DNA of 64,000 nucleotides, taken from NCBI GenBank assembly GCA_019454045.1, contig SKCR01015019.1, positions 1-64,000 of the forward strand, given 5' to 3'. Below are positions 10,697 to 21,131 of this stretch, one piece after another. Below the pieces are notes generated by a model, which had not been told where the DNA came from, did no database searches, and saw only the letters and a program-made list of their open reading frames with translations. Made by a program: the position numbers and the translations under genes. The first letter of the stretch is position 1, and every line of letters starts with the position of its first letter. This DNA is from Zanthoxylum bungeanum (lineage: Eukaryota; Streptophyta; Magnoliopsida; Sapindales; Rutaceae).

Positions 10697-13315
10697 TCAC
10701 TCCAACGGTTCTCCCCAGTAGTGCTTAACACACTTGTTTTTAACCTTGAAAGTTTTGTTGGAGTCAGGATCATGTATCTCAACGGCTCTATCTGGTAAAA
10801 CTTTGGTGATCACAAATGGACCTGACCACCGTGATTTTGGCTTCCAAGGGAAGAATTTCACCCTTGATTTGTTTAACAGTACCTTCTGCCCTGGTTCCAG
10901 TTGTATGCGCACTAACTTCTCATCATGTCTTTTCTTGCCATTTTCTTTGTACAATTTGGCATCCTCAAAAGGCTGATTGTGAAATTCCTCCAATTCGTTG
11001 AGCTGGTGGATCTCTTTCTCTTCTGTTGCTTGTAGTGCAAGAATTGGCTCTTTCAGTGCAAAAGACTCTTTATCTTTAGGCTCCGCAGGCAATTGACATG
11101 TTTTAAGTTTGTCAGTAGAACTTTGCATTGCATTGGAGTTCTGAATGGTACTATGTATCACATCAAGTCTGAAACATTCCTCCTTCTTTTCATCATCTGG
11201 GAAATTCATGGCCTTGAAAACATTGAATGTTACTTCCTGGTCCTGTACCCTCATGGTTAATTCTCCTTTTTGTACATCAATAATGGTTCGACCTGTAGCC
11301 AGGAATGGTCTCCCGAGAATGATTGGCACGTCTGCGTCTTCCTCCATATCAAGGACAATAAAATCTGCTGGGAAAATGAATTTGTCAACCTTAACCAACA
11401 CATTCTCAACAACGCCTCTTGGAAATACAAGCGTTCTATCAGCAAGTTGTAAAGAGACTGAAGTGGGCAATGTTTCTCCAATCTGCAGTTTCCTGTAAAT
11501 AGAAAAAGGCATTAAATTAACACTTGCACCTAAATCACATAAAGCCTTACCGAAGTTATGTTCTCCTATGATGCAAGGAATGGTGAAACTTCCAGGATCC
11601 TTCAACTTTGGGGGAAGTTTTCTCTGAATGATGGCGCTGCATTCTTCTGATAATGCTACTGTCTCATAATCTCCCAATCTCCGTTTTCGTGAAAGAATGT
11701 CTTTCATGAATTTAGTATAGCTGGGCATTTGTTCCAAAGCTTCTGCAAATGGGATGTTGATGTGCAGCTTTTTGAAAACCTCCAAGAATCGAGCAAACTG
11801 TTTGTCCAGTTTGCTTTTCTGAAGACGCTGAGGAAAAGGTGGAGGTGGAGTGATCTGTTCTTTTTCCTTTGCTTCTTTTTCATTGGCTTGTTTTTCCTCC
11901 ATCTGTTTCTCTGTTTCTTTTGGAACATCTTCAATGGTTGCCTTGATTCCAACATCTTTGTTGATTTCAGTACCACTTTTCAAGGTGATGGCTTGACATT
12001 GCTCCTTCCCTCGGTTCCTTGGATTTGGTTCTGTATTGCTGGGAAGGTTTCCTGGTGGTCTGTAACTCTGAGCATTGGCCAGTTGTCCAATTTGATTCTC
12101 CAGTGCTTTGATGGAAGCAGATTGGCTTTGAAACATAGCATCATATGCTGCTTGTTGCTTTTTGAACATCTCTGCAAGCCAATCTTTCATTTCTGGGTCT
12201 TTTTCAAACTCCTGGCTTTTGTTCTGTTGCTGGAATCCAGGTGGTTGATAGTTCTTTTGCCCTGAATTGTTGCTCCATTAGAAATTGGGATGATTCCTCC
12301 ACCCTGGATTGTAGGTGTTGGAATATGGATTGTTCCACTGTCTGTTGAAATTGTTGACATAATTCACCGTTTCTTCATGTTGATTTTGTTCTGGTGCTTC
12401 TCCATATGGTGAATTTGTGGTTCCAATGTTGCTTTGCATACCGAGAGTCTCCATGAATTTGCATATTTGATCTAGTTTGGTACTGACTGCTGAATTGGCT
12501 CCAACCTCATAAATTCCAGCAATTCGTTGAATCATGCTTCTTTCTGTTGGCCACAAGGAATTGTTGTTGGCCATTTCTTCGATTAGGTCCCAAGCTTGAT
12601 TTTCTCCTTTTGCCATCAATGCTCCTCCAGCAGCAGCATCAATTGTGGTTCTCATTATTCCAGAAAGTCCATTATAGAATGTTTGGACTTGAAGCCATTT
12701 TGGAATCTCATGGTGAGGACATTTCCGAAGCAAATCTTTGTACCTTTCCCAAGCTTCGTAGAGAGTTTCTGATTCTTGTTGTACAAAGGATGTGATGTCA
12801 TTCCTCAGTTTTCCAGTTCTGGCTGGTGGAAAGTACTTTGCAAGAAATTTGGTGGCTAAAGTGTTCCAAGTTGTAATGGAACCTGGTGGAAGTGAATGTA
12901 GCCAAGCTTTAGCTCTGTCCTTCAAGGAGTATGGAAAAACTCGCAGTCTCATTGCTTCTTCAGCTTCTCGGTTGTAATTGAAAGTGCCACAAACTTCCAG
13001 GAAGTTGCTGATGTGGGTATTAGGATCTTCAGTTGCTTTTCCCCCAAATTGCACTGATTGCTGAATCATCTGAATGCAAGTTTTGATGTCACCTGCATTC
13101 GCTGGTAAAAGAGGAAGTACAATACATGAAATGAGGCCATCAACCACCGGAATGGTTCTGTCTCGAATGGGAATTGGTGGTGCAATCTCCAAAGGTTCAG
13201 GTTCCATGTTAACAATTGCTTCTTGGCATTGTCTCCTTTCCCTTCTCAACTGTCTGATGGTTCTTTCAATTTCTGGGTCAAGCGGTCGTAGTTCAAAGCT
13301 TCTGGTTCGTCTCAT
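10697..13315 (-). pseudogene. Gag-protease-integrase C-terminus fusion polyprotein
   Basis: One frame of 873 codons runs from the ATG at 13315 (MRRTRSFELRPLDPE) to the stop at 10697, broken only by one TAA at 12278-12280. Domain order: Athila-type gag (about residues 1-350), a lysine/glutamate-rich linker, and retropepsin with [15 protein letters not shown] and ILGRPFLAT. After about residue 705 the frame jumps from ALQATEE to KEIHQLNELEEF and ends with an integrase C-terminal domain (KSRWSGPFVITKV, KHYWGEP). Compared with 34788-40091 about 2.6 kb is missing: all of RT, RNase H and the integrase core. The junction keeps frame. It could still make particles and protease if the stop were read through, but cannot copy or integrate by itself. 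Confidence 0.88.
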
Positions 13316-13424
13316 TAAGATTCTGATAACCTGAAACACAATAAAACGAAAACAATAAGTAAAAAAGAAAATTAGATACAAGTAACGTATCTAACCCCTA
13401 AACTAATAGTAAAAGATAAAGAAG

Positions 13425-13442
13425 TCCCCGGCAACGGCGCCA
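13425..13442 (-). promoter_or_regulatory. Primer binding site, tRNA-Asp
   Basis: The plus strand TCCCCGGCAACGGCGCCA equals the 3' end of plant tRNA-Asp, so the element strand is its exact complement (TGGCGCCGTTGCCGGGGA). It lies 6 bp from the LTR boundary at 13449. Athila and related elements commonly use this primer. Confidence 0.92.
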
Positions 13443-13448
13443 AAAACT

Positions 13449-15114
13449 TGACCGGCGTAATCACACACGTATAACGCAAGCGCACGTATCGTTCAAGTAG
13501 TATAAAAAGTATCGATCCCACGAGGACTTAGTACCTAATTTATTAATTTTATGAGGTCAAGTTATTACAAGTATCTAACAGGTTTGTTTGATTGTTTTGA
13601 AATGACGATGATTCTAAATTTAAAACAAGTAAAAGAAATTGAGAGTAGATTAATGAGAATTAAAACTATCTATAGTTGTGAATTCTTCCAATATAAATTA
13701 AAGGATGAAGTAGTTATATTATAGTTGGGTAAAATATTGATTTATTAATCTGGAACATTGAATTATGTAAAAGCCTCTTTCGATGGTCATTTACAAATAC
13801 CTAGTTTAATTCAATTGAATCATATGTCTATGTCAATTAAATTACCTAGATTCATTAAGATTGAATTCCAATTTATGATTACCCCCGCCCAACAGGTATA
13901 TTCCTATCCTGTTAGGAAATCTATTAAAGGTTTATCTATCCTTAAAGAAGATCGTGGGTTGTTGAGTCTAAGGTCTTTAAACTTAAAGTCCCTATGTCTA
14001 GATTATTTTAAGTTTTATCTAGTCAATTTTATTAATGGCCAGTTAATAAAAAGCATTAAGATTATGACTCAACAAATAACTCTTTTAATTACCCAAACAT
14101 ATAATCTAACCCTTTTTAAACCGGTGATATTAGATTTTATCACAACCCTAGATATTTAATCTAGTTACAACACATAGCTAAAGCTGATATAAACTTAAAA
14201 GACATAAAATGAAATTACTGAAAAGTAATAAAAAGAAATGCTAAGGTAAAATGAATTAACTTCTACTATTCACTATTTAGATATCTCCCATAAAATAATA
14301 TATATAATCTTGTGATATTTTAAATCAACCGTCCGGAATGGCGGTATCCTTTATTAATTCAGGTTTTAAATAGTTTATATATTATATTTTAAGGGAGATT
14401 AATCTAAATAGCAAAAGTAAAAGAATTACCTTTTTACCTCAGCATGGAGAAGTTAGCTCCTCATGGATGAATGAAAACTACTATTTATAGAAGAGAATTA
14501 CTACTACAAACGTAAATAAAACTGAATAAAAGAAACTAAAGAAGAGAAATCTCAATTTATTTATAAGGATTTCAGAGGATGAGGTACATTTGAAACTAAA
14601 AATTCAAAATCTATTTATAGGCAAAAAAATCCAATTTTTTATTATTATTTTTCTGATTTTTTTTTATTATTATTATTTTTTTTTGGATCGCTGAATTTTC
14701 GACACGTGGCATGGTGGCTAAAAAAAACGGCTCGTTGAATTTTTGACACGTGGCATGCGGTGCACGTTAGCAGATTGCTTGTGATGATGACACGTGGCAT
14801 GGTGCACGTTAGCAAAGTCAAACTTGGCAACTTTGACTTGTTGACCTGGCGTATATTAGCCGTCTCCGGTGCACGTTAGAGGTCGGGACGCCCAAAATTA
14901 CCAAAATACCCTTTGTGTCGGGACGCCCAAAATTACCAAAATACCATTTTTGCCAAATTTCACAGTTTTGCTCCAAATCACCTCCAGAATGTCCTGAAAC
15001 TTTATTTATCTACAAAATAACACAAAACACATCAAAATATTCACAAAACTCAAGAAACTATACAAAATATTAAGTTAAATGAGTGGGAAATAGTGATAGT
15101 TTTACCACTCATCA
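13449..15114 (-). repeat. 5' LTR of Athila-type element 1, with promoter signals
   Basis: It runs from TGACCGGCGTAATC to CCACTCATCA, followed by the TSD GTAGC. On the element strand the U3 region carries several CACGTG cores (near 14702, 14747 and 14791) upstream of a TATA box CCTATAAATAG (complement of 14611-14621). The arrangement matches the 5' LTR of element 2 at 32499, although most of the U3 sequence has diverged. Confidence 0.93.
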
Positions 15115-15465
15115 GTAGCATCATTATTCGATGTAATTTTTAAAAAATACAAGAATTAATTGTGCCTCATTTTTCAATCATCTATTGAGTGCATGTGTTC
15201 TCTGGAGTCACAGCTTACACCGTAGCACTTCATACTATTTGTTCGCTAAACTAGTTTTTTTTTTTGTCTTCACTTAAGTGGATGAAATTTTTTTTTTAAA
15301 GTAGAATAATCTGTAAACTGAACCGAACCGAACCAATCCGTAAACCGCTGGTTTAAAAAAATTTCAATCCGAACCAAACCGTTATTTAATGGTTTGGTTT
15401 GAGAGGTAAGAAAATCGGACCGTAAAATATGGTTTAACCGAACCGCGCCCACCCCTAGCATTAAG

Positions 15466-15804
15466 TTCTAATCGGAAAAAAATATGAATAAATGATGAAG
15501 GTAGAAAATAATCTAACATAATAAATAAATAAATAATATTTCATTTTGATAATATATGGTGTATTAAATATAGATTCTATTATTTTCAATTTTAAAAATA
15601 TATGGGTATTCAATTAGGATTTTTGAAAAGTTGTTTAAAATTTTGTTGTATATTATTAGGATTTTCAAAAAAGAAATCCATTAAAATATGAGGATATTTT
15701 TTAAAATTAATCAATGAATGCTCGATTTTAAAAAGAACTCCATCGAAACCTCTTATTTATACAAGAAATTTCACTACTTATTAATAATTTTTTAGAAAAA
15801 ATAT
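15466..15804. other. AT-rich flank, no gene seen
   Basis: Short AT-rich DNA between the hAT-like element and the copia element. I see no ORF of note, RNA gene or repeat edge. Confidence 0.6.
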
Positions 15805-15809
15805 AATAT

Positions 15810-16010
15810 TATTGTAAAATAATATAGAAATAGAAGAAGAGAAAGATACAATAGAAATCTGCCGGCTTTTCTTATTGATTCTGAATGAATTTATTATACA
15901 AGGTTTGCTCTCTATTATAGAGAGAGATTATGTTAAGATCATTATCCCTAAGCAATGTGAGACAAGTTAAAATATTAAATAAAGTGTAAGAGACTATCTA
16001 ATTTACAACA
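15810..16010 (-). repeat. 3' LTR of the short-LTR copia element
   Basis: It aligns end to end with 27358-27559: TATTGTAAAATAATATAG versus TGTTATAAAATAAGATA at one end, and CTAATTTACAACA versus CTAATTTATAACA at the other. The shared core includes TTTTCTTATTGATTCTGAATG. The first TG has mutated to TA. The PPT CAATGGGGAG (element strand; complement of 16011-16020) adjoins it. Confidence 0.85.
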
Positions 16011-16221
16011 CTCCCCATTGGGACCCATCACTTTAATTTTACAATAATTGACGTAACATTGCCTCATTAAAACCTTGCCAGTAAAATCCAGTGAGACAAA
16101 AATCTGGTCGAAGGAAAAAGAGTACAATGCGCTGTTATCCAACGGTATTTCTTGATGTCAATGATTATGCTCCCCCTGATGAAATGCTCCTCTGATGAAA
16201 TACTCCCCCTCAAAGATATCA

Positions 16222-17287
16222 TCAGGATAATTTGCTAAGTCGACGCATGCCAATGCTATATACAAGCTTCTCAAGTGTTGATGTTGGTAAAGCTTTAGTA
16301 AATAGGTCTGCAAAGTTATCAGTTGAACGTTTTTGCTTGACATCAATTTGTTTACTCTGCTGTAACTCATGAGTATAGAAGAATTTAGGTGAGATGTACT
16401 TGGTTCTGTCTCCCTTGATGTACCCTCCTCTGATTTGTGCAATACAGACAATATTATCTTCATATATCACTGTTGGAATATCTGTGGCAGAGTTTAAGTT
16501 GCATGTGCTCTGAATGTGATGAATAAGTGACATTAATAATATACATTTATCTCATTGTTTCATGTAGTGCAAGTATCTATGAGTGGTTGGAGGATGTAGC
16601 AACAAAATACTGCTTTGTAGATCGCCATGAAATTACCGTGTTATTGTAGGTAAGAACATACCATGCCTGTGAACGTGCTTTATGAGGGTCAGAGAGATAT
16701 CATGCATCAGTATAACCAACAAGACCTGGATTTTGTGTTAGCTCGTTTGCATAAAATAATCTCAAGTCTTTTATCCCATGAAGATAACGAAATATATGTT
16801 TGACGTCATTCCAATGTCGTCGAGTTGGCGCAGAACTAAATCTTGCTAATAAATTAACCGAGAATGCAATATCTGGTCTGGTGTATTGAGCTAAATATAG
16901 CAAGACACCAATTGCACTAAGATATGATACCTCAGGGCCAAGTATCTCTTCATTATCTTCTTTATGACGAAATTGATCATTTTTTTAGGATCGAGAGATC
17001 AGACTACCATGAGAGTACTTAATAGATGAGCAATATCCATGTTGAAATGTTTGAGATTTTTTCAATATATGCAGACTGATGAATAAATATTCTATTAGTT
17101 TTATTTCGATCTGCAAGTCGATACAATATTTTATTTTCCCCAAGTCTTTCATCTCAAATTCTCTTTTCAAATATTCAACAATTTTTAAAAGCTCTTTAGG
17201 AGTCCCAATTAGGTTCATATCATCGACATATACTGCTATAATAGCAAATTCAGTCTCTGACTTTCTAATAAATATGCATGGTGTGGG
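16222..17287 (-). pseudogene. Copia reverse transcriptase C-terminus and RNase H, broken
   Basis: Minus-strand reading gives, in order, CIFIRKSETEFA and the RT active site YVDDMNLIGT (17275-17190), LGKIKYCIDLQIE, then after frameshifts YLAQYTRPDIAFSVNLLARFS (16895-16830) and the RNase H tail with EDNIVCIAQIRGG and NFADLFTKALP (16460-16270). These would copy and degrade the element's RNA template. At least three frameshifts and one in-frame stop after GYTDA are present. The N-terminal half of RT and everything upstream is lost at 17287, where Tat-type sequence begins. Confidence 0.88.
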
Positions 17288-17379
17288 AACACAGAAATCT
17301 GGGGCGACGCATGCTGTCCCGGGCTCGCGGCCCGGTCGGGAGTACGGAGTAGCCACGGGGGACTAAACCGGAGAATAAT

Positions 17380-17389
17380 GGAGTCGCCA
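17380..17389 (-). promoter_or_regulatory. Putative PBS of the Tat-type element
   Basis: The element strand reads TGGCGACTCC, 5 bp beyond the LTR end (TTCACA) at 17395. TGGCGACTCC is a start I know from primer sites of Ogre/Tat elements; I cannot assign the tRNA with certainty. Confidence 0.6.
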
Positions 17390-17394
17390 CCCGG

Positions 17395-20289
17395 TGTGAA
17401 CCGGGAAAATGAGATTTAAGGCCGCACTCACCCCTCGCAAGGGAAGACCTCAAACCGTTGGGTTCGGAATGGTCCCTTACTTATGCCATTTGTAATGAAA
17501 GGATTTACATAATAATTTAATCAGGCTTAAGTAACACTTATTCCTAAGAATATCATGCTTCTATATTCATGGGTACAAAATAACACTCATACATACATTT
17601 CGCATATATCTCATATCTAATAACACATGTCTAACAAAATACCTCAAAGTAACAATGAACATACAACTTCATTCAGCATATCATATTCATGAAAACACAA
17701 GCATACATAATATCCGCACAAGCATACATGTGAGCATTCTTCCAAGTGATACGTGGAATTGTATCCCAAGTACAGACCGCATTACCGTCCGTTCGGAATC
17801 GGCTACGGAATTTATGTCTGGGTTTCCATCCGATATATCACAAGAAATAATACTCCAAAGTCATCATGGCATAGGCATATGAATCGTAATGCGTTAAATC
17901 AAGACTAAGGCAAACGACGCAACTAATGGAATAAACATGCTTTTCATTATTATGTGCACAAAGATAAAAATGACTATGTGTGGTTCCATAAAAATCACCT
18001 AAGAAACAATTATACGTGGCATGTGATGAATATGTCTCAGTTTAGTGTGTTCGCGTTCGTGTAGCGTTCGTAGACGCGTTCGAACGGAAATGAAACAGAA
18101 TGCTCACGTTCGCATGGCGTTTGTTAACGCGTTCGAACGGAAATGAAACAGAATGCTCACGTTCGTATGGCGTTTGTTAACGCGTTCGAACGGAAATGAA
18201 ACAGAATGCTCACGTTCGTATGGCGTTTGTTAACGCGTTCGAACGGAAATGAGACCTGATGCATGATAAGGCAAAATGTATGCGGGTTCGAGTTGCGTTC
18301 GTAAACGCGTTCGAACGGAAACAGCCCTGATGCATGAAATGGGATGCAATATATAAACAACAAAATAAAGAGGCGCGGCGAAGTACTGCCGTAAAGGTGG
18401 CCTTTTGGGGCTCTTGGTCTCTCAAAGAGAGGACCTTTAGACCAACATACTAAGCCCATGCTCTTGATTTAACCATGCATAAAAAGATAAAATCAATAAT
18501 ATCAAACTAAGTATGCCCGATTGAACGTATCTTGTATCCAACCGAACACACATCAACCGGCGCGGCGAAGTAGCGTCACAAAGGTGGCCTTTTCGGCTCT
18601 TCGTCTCTCAAATAGAGGACCTTTGGACTAACTCACTAAGCCCATGCGCTTGATTGAATCATGCATAAATAAACAACATACAGAATTCAAGTGACGAAAA
18701 ATAAACAAACCAAAGCAACACAAGGCAAAAGATAGTGCCGTTTACTCAAGCGGTACGTGGAGTTGTGTCCCGAGTACAGATCATATTACCGTCCATTCGG
18801 AATCGGCTATGAAATTTATGTCCGGGTTTCCATCCGATATACCGCGAGAGTTAACACATTTCTCATTCATCCCATACCCACAACACACATCATACATAAA
18901 CAGGATTCAACGAATAAGTAAAATATAATCCAAAATAAACAACAAAAATCACGTAGGGATGGGTGTGAAAAGTACCCTCAGGTCTAACCTTTTAAGCCAT
19001 CTCTCGGACTCGCGTTTCACGAAGATCGGAAGGGGTAAAGCTCCGCAACTTTTCTGGTTCACTGGTTCAGCATCCTAGCTCACTGCTTTGCTGTTTTGCT
19101 TGCGGTTCGAACTCCGTTCTGCTCCTGTTCGGCCTCTATCTTGCTGCTCACTGCTCGGGCCACCTGTTTTAACGTTTTCAATGAACTCTTCCAAGTTTGT
19201 GTGGGTTCTTAGTGCAGTTGTGTGTGATTATTTTTAAGGTTATGAATGCAGTTTTATGTTACTGTTTTTAAGGTTTTTAAGGGACCGTTTTAAGAGGATT
19301 TGGGCCGTTGTTTTAGGGTGATTCAGGGGCTGTTTAGGCGTGCTTTAGGGGGCTGGTTTTGAGTGTTTATTAAGTGGTGTTTCAGTGGTTGTAAGGGTTG
19401 TATGGGGGGATGTGTTCTTGGTGGTGATAGGGGGTGTTGTGAATCGGCTAAGGAGGGGGATGGTGGATGTATGGTTCTCGGCCAAGAGAGAGTGAGATGA
19501 AGAGAATTATTCTTTACTTGTTATGGTTCTAATACCGTGAATTGTAAGAGATTAGAGAGAGTTTGGGTGTGAATTATATGTGTCAAGGAAGCAAAATGGC
19601 TTTGGTTATGGGTTGTTTATATAGAAGATGTCTAGGGTTTTCTTCTTGTCTCACAAGGAAAGGATTTGGTATTCAATTAGGATTCCTAAGAAAGGTATAC
19701 ACAAGATTGAGGGGGGACAAAATATTTTAAATTAGGAAGTTGTAATATTTAATTTGTGTTGGTTTAGGAATACAAATATTTTAGATTGGTAATTATCTTA
19801 TTAGATTAGGAAGTCAAATATATGATTGGTTTTAATTGGTTAGGATTGATTTTAATTAGGCATATCTTCTTTTTAGTTTTAGTATATAATATATTCAAAT
19901 TATTTAAATTAGGCATGATTTTAGTTTAAGTTTGGTAAATGTTTTAAATATTTTATTTAATGCTTAATGATTAAATTAATATTTATTTAATTTAATTTGG
20001 GATGTGTTTTATGGGCTTTGGGGGGGCTAAATGGGCTGGGGTGTGAGGCTAGCAGCAAAACCAGAATTACCGACACCGTTCGAACGCTTCCTCGAACGCG
20101 ACACGAACGCCCGCAATCTGTTTGCCGTTCGAACGAAGTAACGAACGCAGCACTAATGAAGACAGTGAGCTTGTTTATTCTGAATTTCCCCTTCCGATAT
20201 CCGTTTCTCGCGGCTTTCGTGACTCAAAAAGTAGTGCCTCCAAATGAGACTCATCATCGGGTTTCACATGCAAAAATGCAATGCTTACA
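17395..20289 (-). repeat. Single LTR of the Tat-type element
   Basis: On the element strand it begins TGTAAGCATTGC right after the PPT and ends GGTTCACA right before the PBS, giving 2,895 bp. It includes a tandem array at 18045-18320. It also holds two copies of a roughly 100-bp block (17746-17850 and 18755-18855, with TTTCCATCCGATAT) and two copies of a GGCGCGGCGAAGTA block (18373-18470 and 18559-18655). Confidence 0.7.
18045..18320. repeat. 53-bp tandem array with CGTTCGAACG palindromes
   Basis: Five units each carry AACGCGTTCGAACGGAAATGA or a close variant. ACGCGTTCGAACGG recurs at 18074, 18127, 18180, 18233 and 18305, that is a 53-bp period four times and then 72 bp. Further CGTTCGAACG-like blocks lie at 20080-20145 at the other end of the LTR. 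Confidence 0.9.
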
Positions 20290-20302
20290 GTCGCCCCCAC
20301 TT
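20290..20302 (-). promoter_or_regulatory. Polypurine tract of the Tat-type element
   Basis: The element strand reads AAGTGGGGGCGAC and is followed directly by the LTR start TGTAAGC. Confidence 0.75.
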
Positions 20303-20409
20303 TGATGGGGCTTGTGCAGTGTGTGACAGTGACAGTCCTATCAAAGTCTATGCCATGCATTTTTACTTACCTGGCTAGCTAGCTGTCTCGATCTGAGCTG
20401 ATACTGCAG

Positions 20410-20885
20410 TGGACCTCGATCCTGAGACGCATCTCGATACTGCTGATGATGTGGGCCTCGATCCTGGGACGCATCCCAATAGCTGCAACCGACAACGGGG
20501 GCCTCGACCCTGGGACGCATCCCAATACCGCTGACAAAATATGGGCCTCGACCCTGGGACGCATCCCGAAAATGATGATGCAGTGGACCTCGATCCTGGG
20601 ACGCATCCCAATAGCTGCAACCGACAACGGGGGCCTCGACCCTGGGACGCATCCCAATACCGCTGACAAAATATGGGCCTCGACCCTGGGACGCATCCCG
20701 AAAATGATGATGTGGAGCTTCGCTCCTCAGCCGATATGGGCCTCGCCCCCAAGCTGACATGATGTGATGTGGAGCCTCGCTCCCCAGCCGATATGGGCCT
20801 CTTCCCCAAGCTGGTACAATGTGGAGCCTCGCTCCTCAGCCGATATGGGCTTCGCCCCCAAGCTGATCTGATGTGATGTGGACTT
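20410..20885. repeat. Higher-order tandem repeats between integrase and PPT
   Basis: At 20410-20700 about seven units of roughly 44 bp share CCTGGGACGCATCCC. They form a higher-order repeat of 132 bp (ATCCTGGGACGC at 20461 and 20593). At 20710-20885 a second family of about 60 bp (TCGCTCCTCAGCCGATATGGGC) is present in three to four copies. Long open frames on both strands here are by-products of the repeat. Tandem arrays in 3' untranslated regions are typical of Ogre/Tat elements. Confidence 0.85.
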
Positions 20886-21131
20886 CGCCCTCCGAGACCC
20901 ATACCCGGAACTTAACTTCATCGGGACCTCAATCTTCAGATTACTGCCCATATCAAATACTGTGCTTTTACTATCTCTGATTGGCTTACTGCTCGCTCTT
21001 TTCCGTCTTCAACACCTGTTTACACAAAACAGAACAAACACAAAAATATGCAATATAGGTTACGTGTATGCATGTATGCAGGAGTTTTCTTATTCCGTTG
21101 GGTTAGGTCTTCCACTGGCGACCAAGTCTTC

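Larger units (their letters stand above)
3907..15114 (-). mobile_element. Athila-type Ty3/gypsy element 1: internally deleted, carrying LOG-like and NABP-like cargo
   Basis: Two LTRs of 1,670 and 1,666 bp bound the element, and GTAGC is duplicated at 3902-3906 and 15115-15119. Order on the minus strand: 5' LTR, tRNA-Asp-type PBS, gag, retropepsin, integrase C-terminus, conserved post-pol motif, NABP-like ORF, LOG-like ORF, about 1.4 kb of 3' noncoding DNA, PPT, 3' LTR. RT, RNase H and the integrase core are missing. I count roughly 24 substitutions between the LTRs (about 1.4%), so insertion is fairly recent. A copia solo LTR (8196-10250) interrupts the NABP-like ORF. The deletion implies mobilisation by a related autonomous element. 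Confidence 0.9.
3528..15457. mobile_element. Non-autonomous hAT-like element split by an Athila-type insertion
   Basis: The left end reads TAGGGGTGGGC at 3528 and the right end GCCCACCCCTA at 15447-15457, forming a terminal inverted repeat. The flanks are TCATTAAG (3520-3527) and GCATTAAG (15458-15465), an 8-bp duplication with one mismatch, which is the length expected of hAT transposition. Both arms carry many CCGAACCGAACC / GGTTTGGTT inverted motifs (3546-3690 and 15315-15445). With the Athila-type insertion and one TSD copy removed the element is about 717 bp. No transposase is encoded, so it would have been moved in trans. Confidence 0.8.

Noticed and set aside
11729..12265. 178-codon plus-strand ORF opposite gag
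   Set aside because: It is antisense to a well supported gag-protease frame and its Phe/Leu-rich composition mirrors Lys/Glu-rich gag codons.
18045..18320. Regularly spaced repeat that could suggest a CRISPR array
   Set aside because: The 53-bp period is a plain tandem repeat without unique spacers, inside a plant LTR.
20341..20902. Overlapping long ORFs on both strands
   Set aside because: They follow the GC-rich tandem repeats; open frames on both strands with repeated residues are a by-product of the repeat period.
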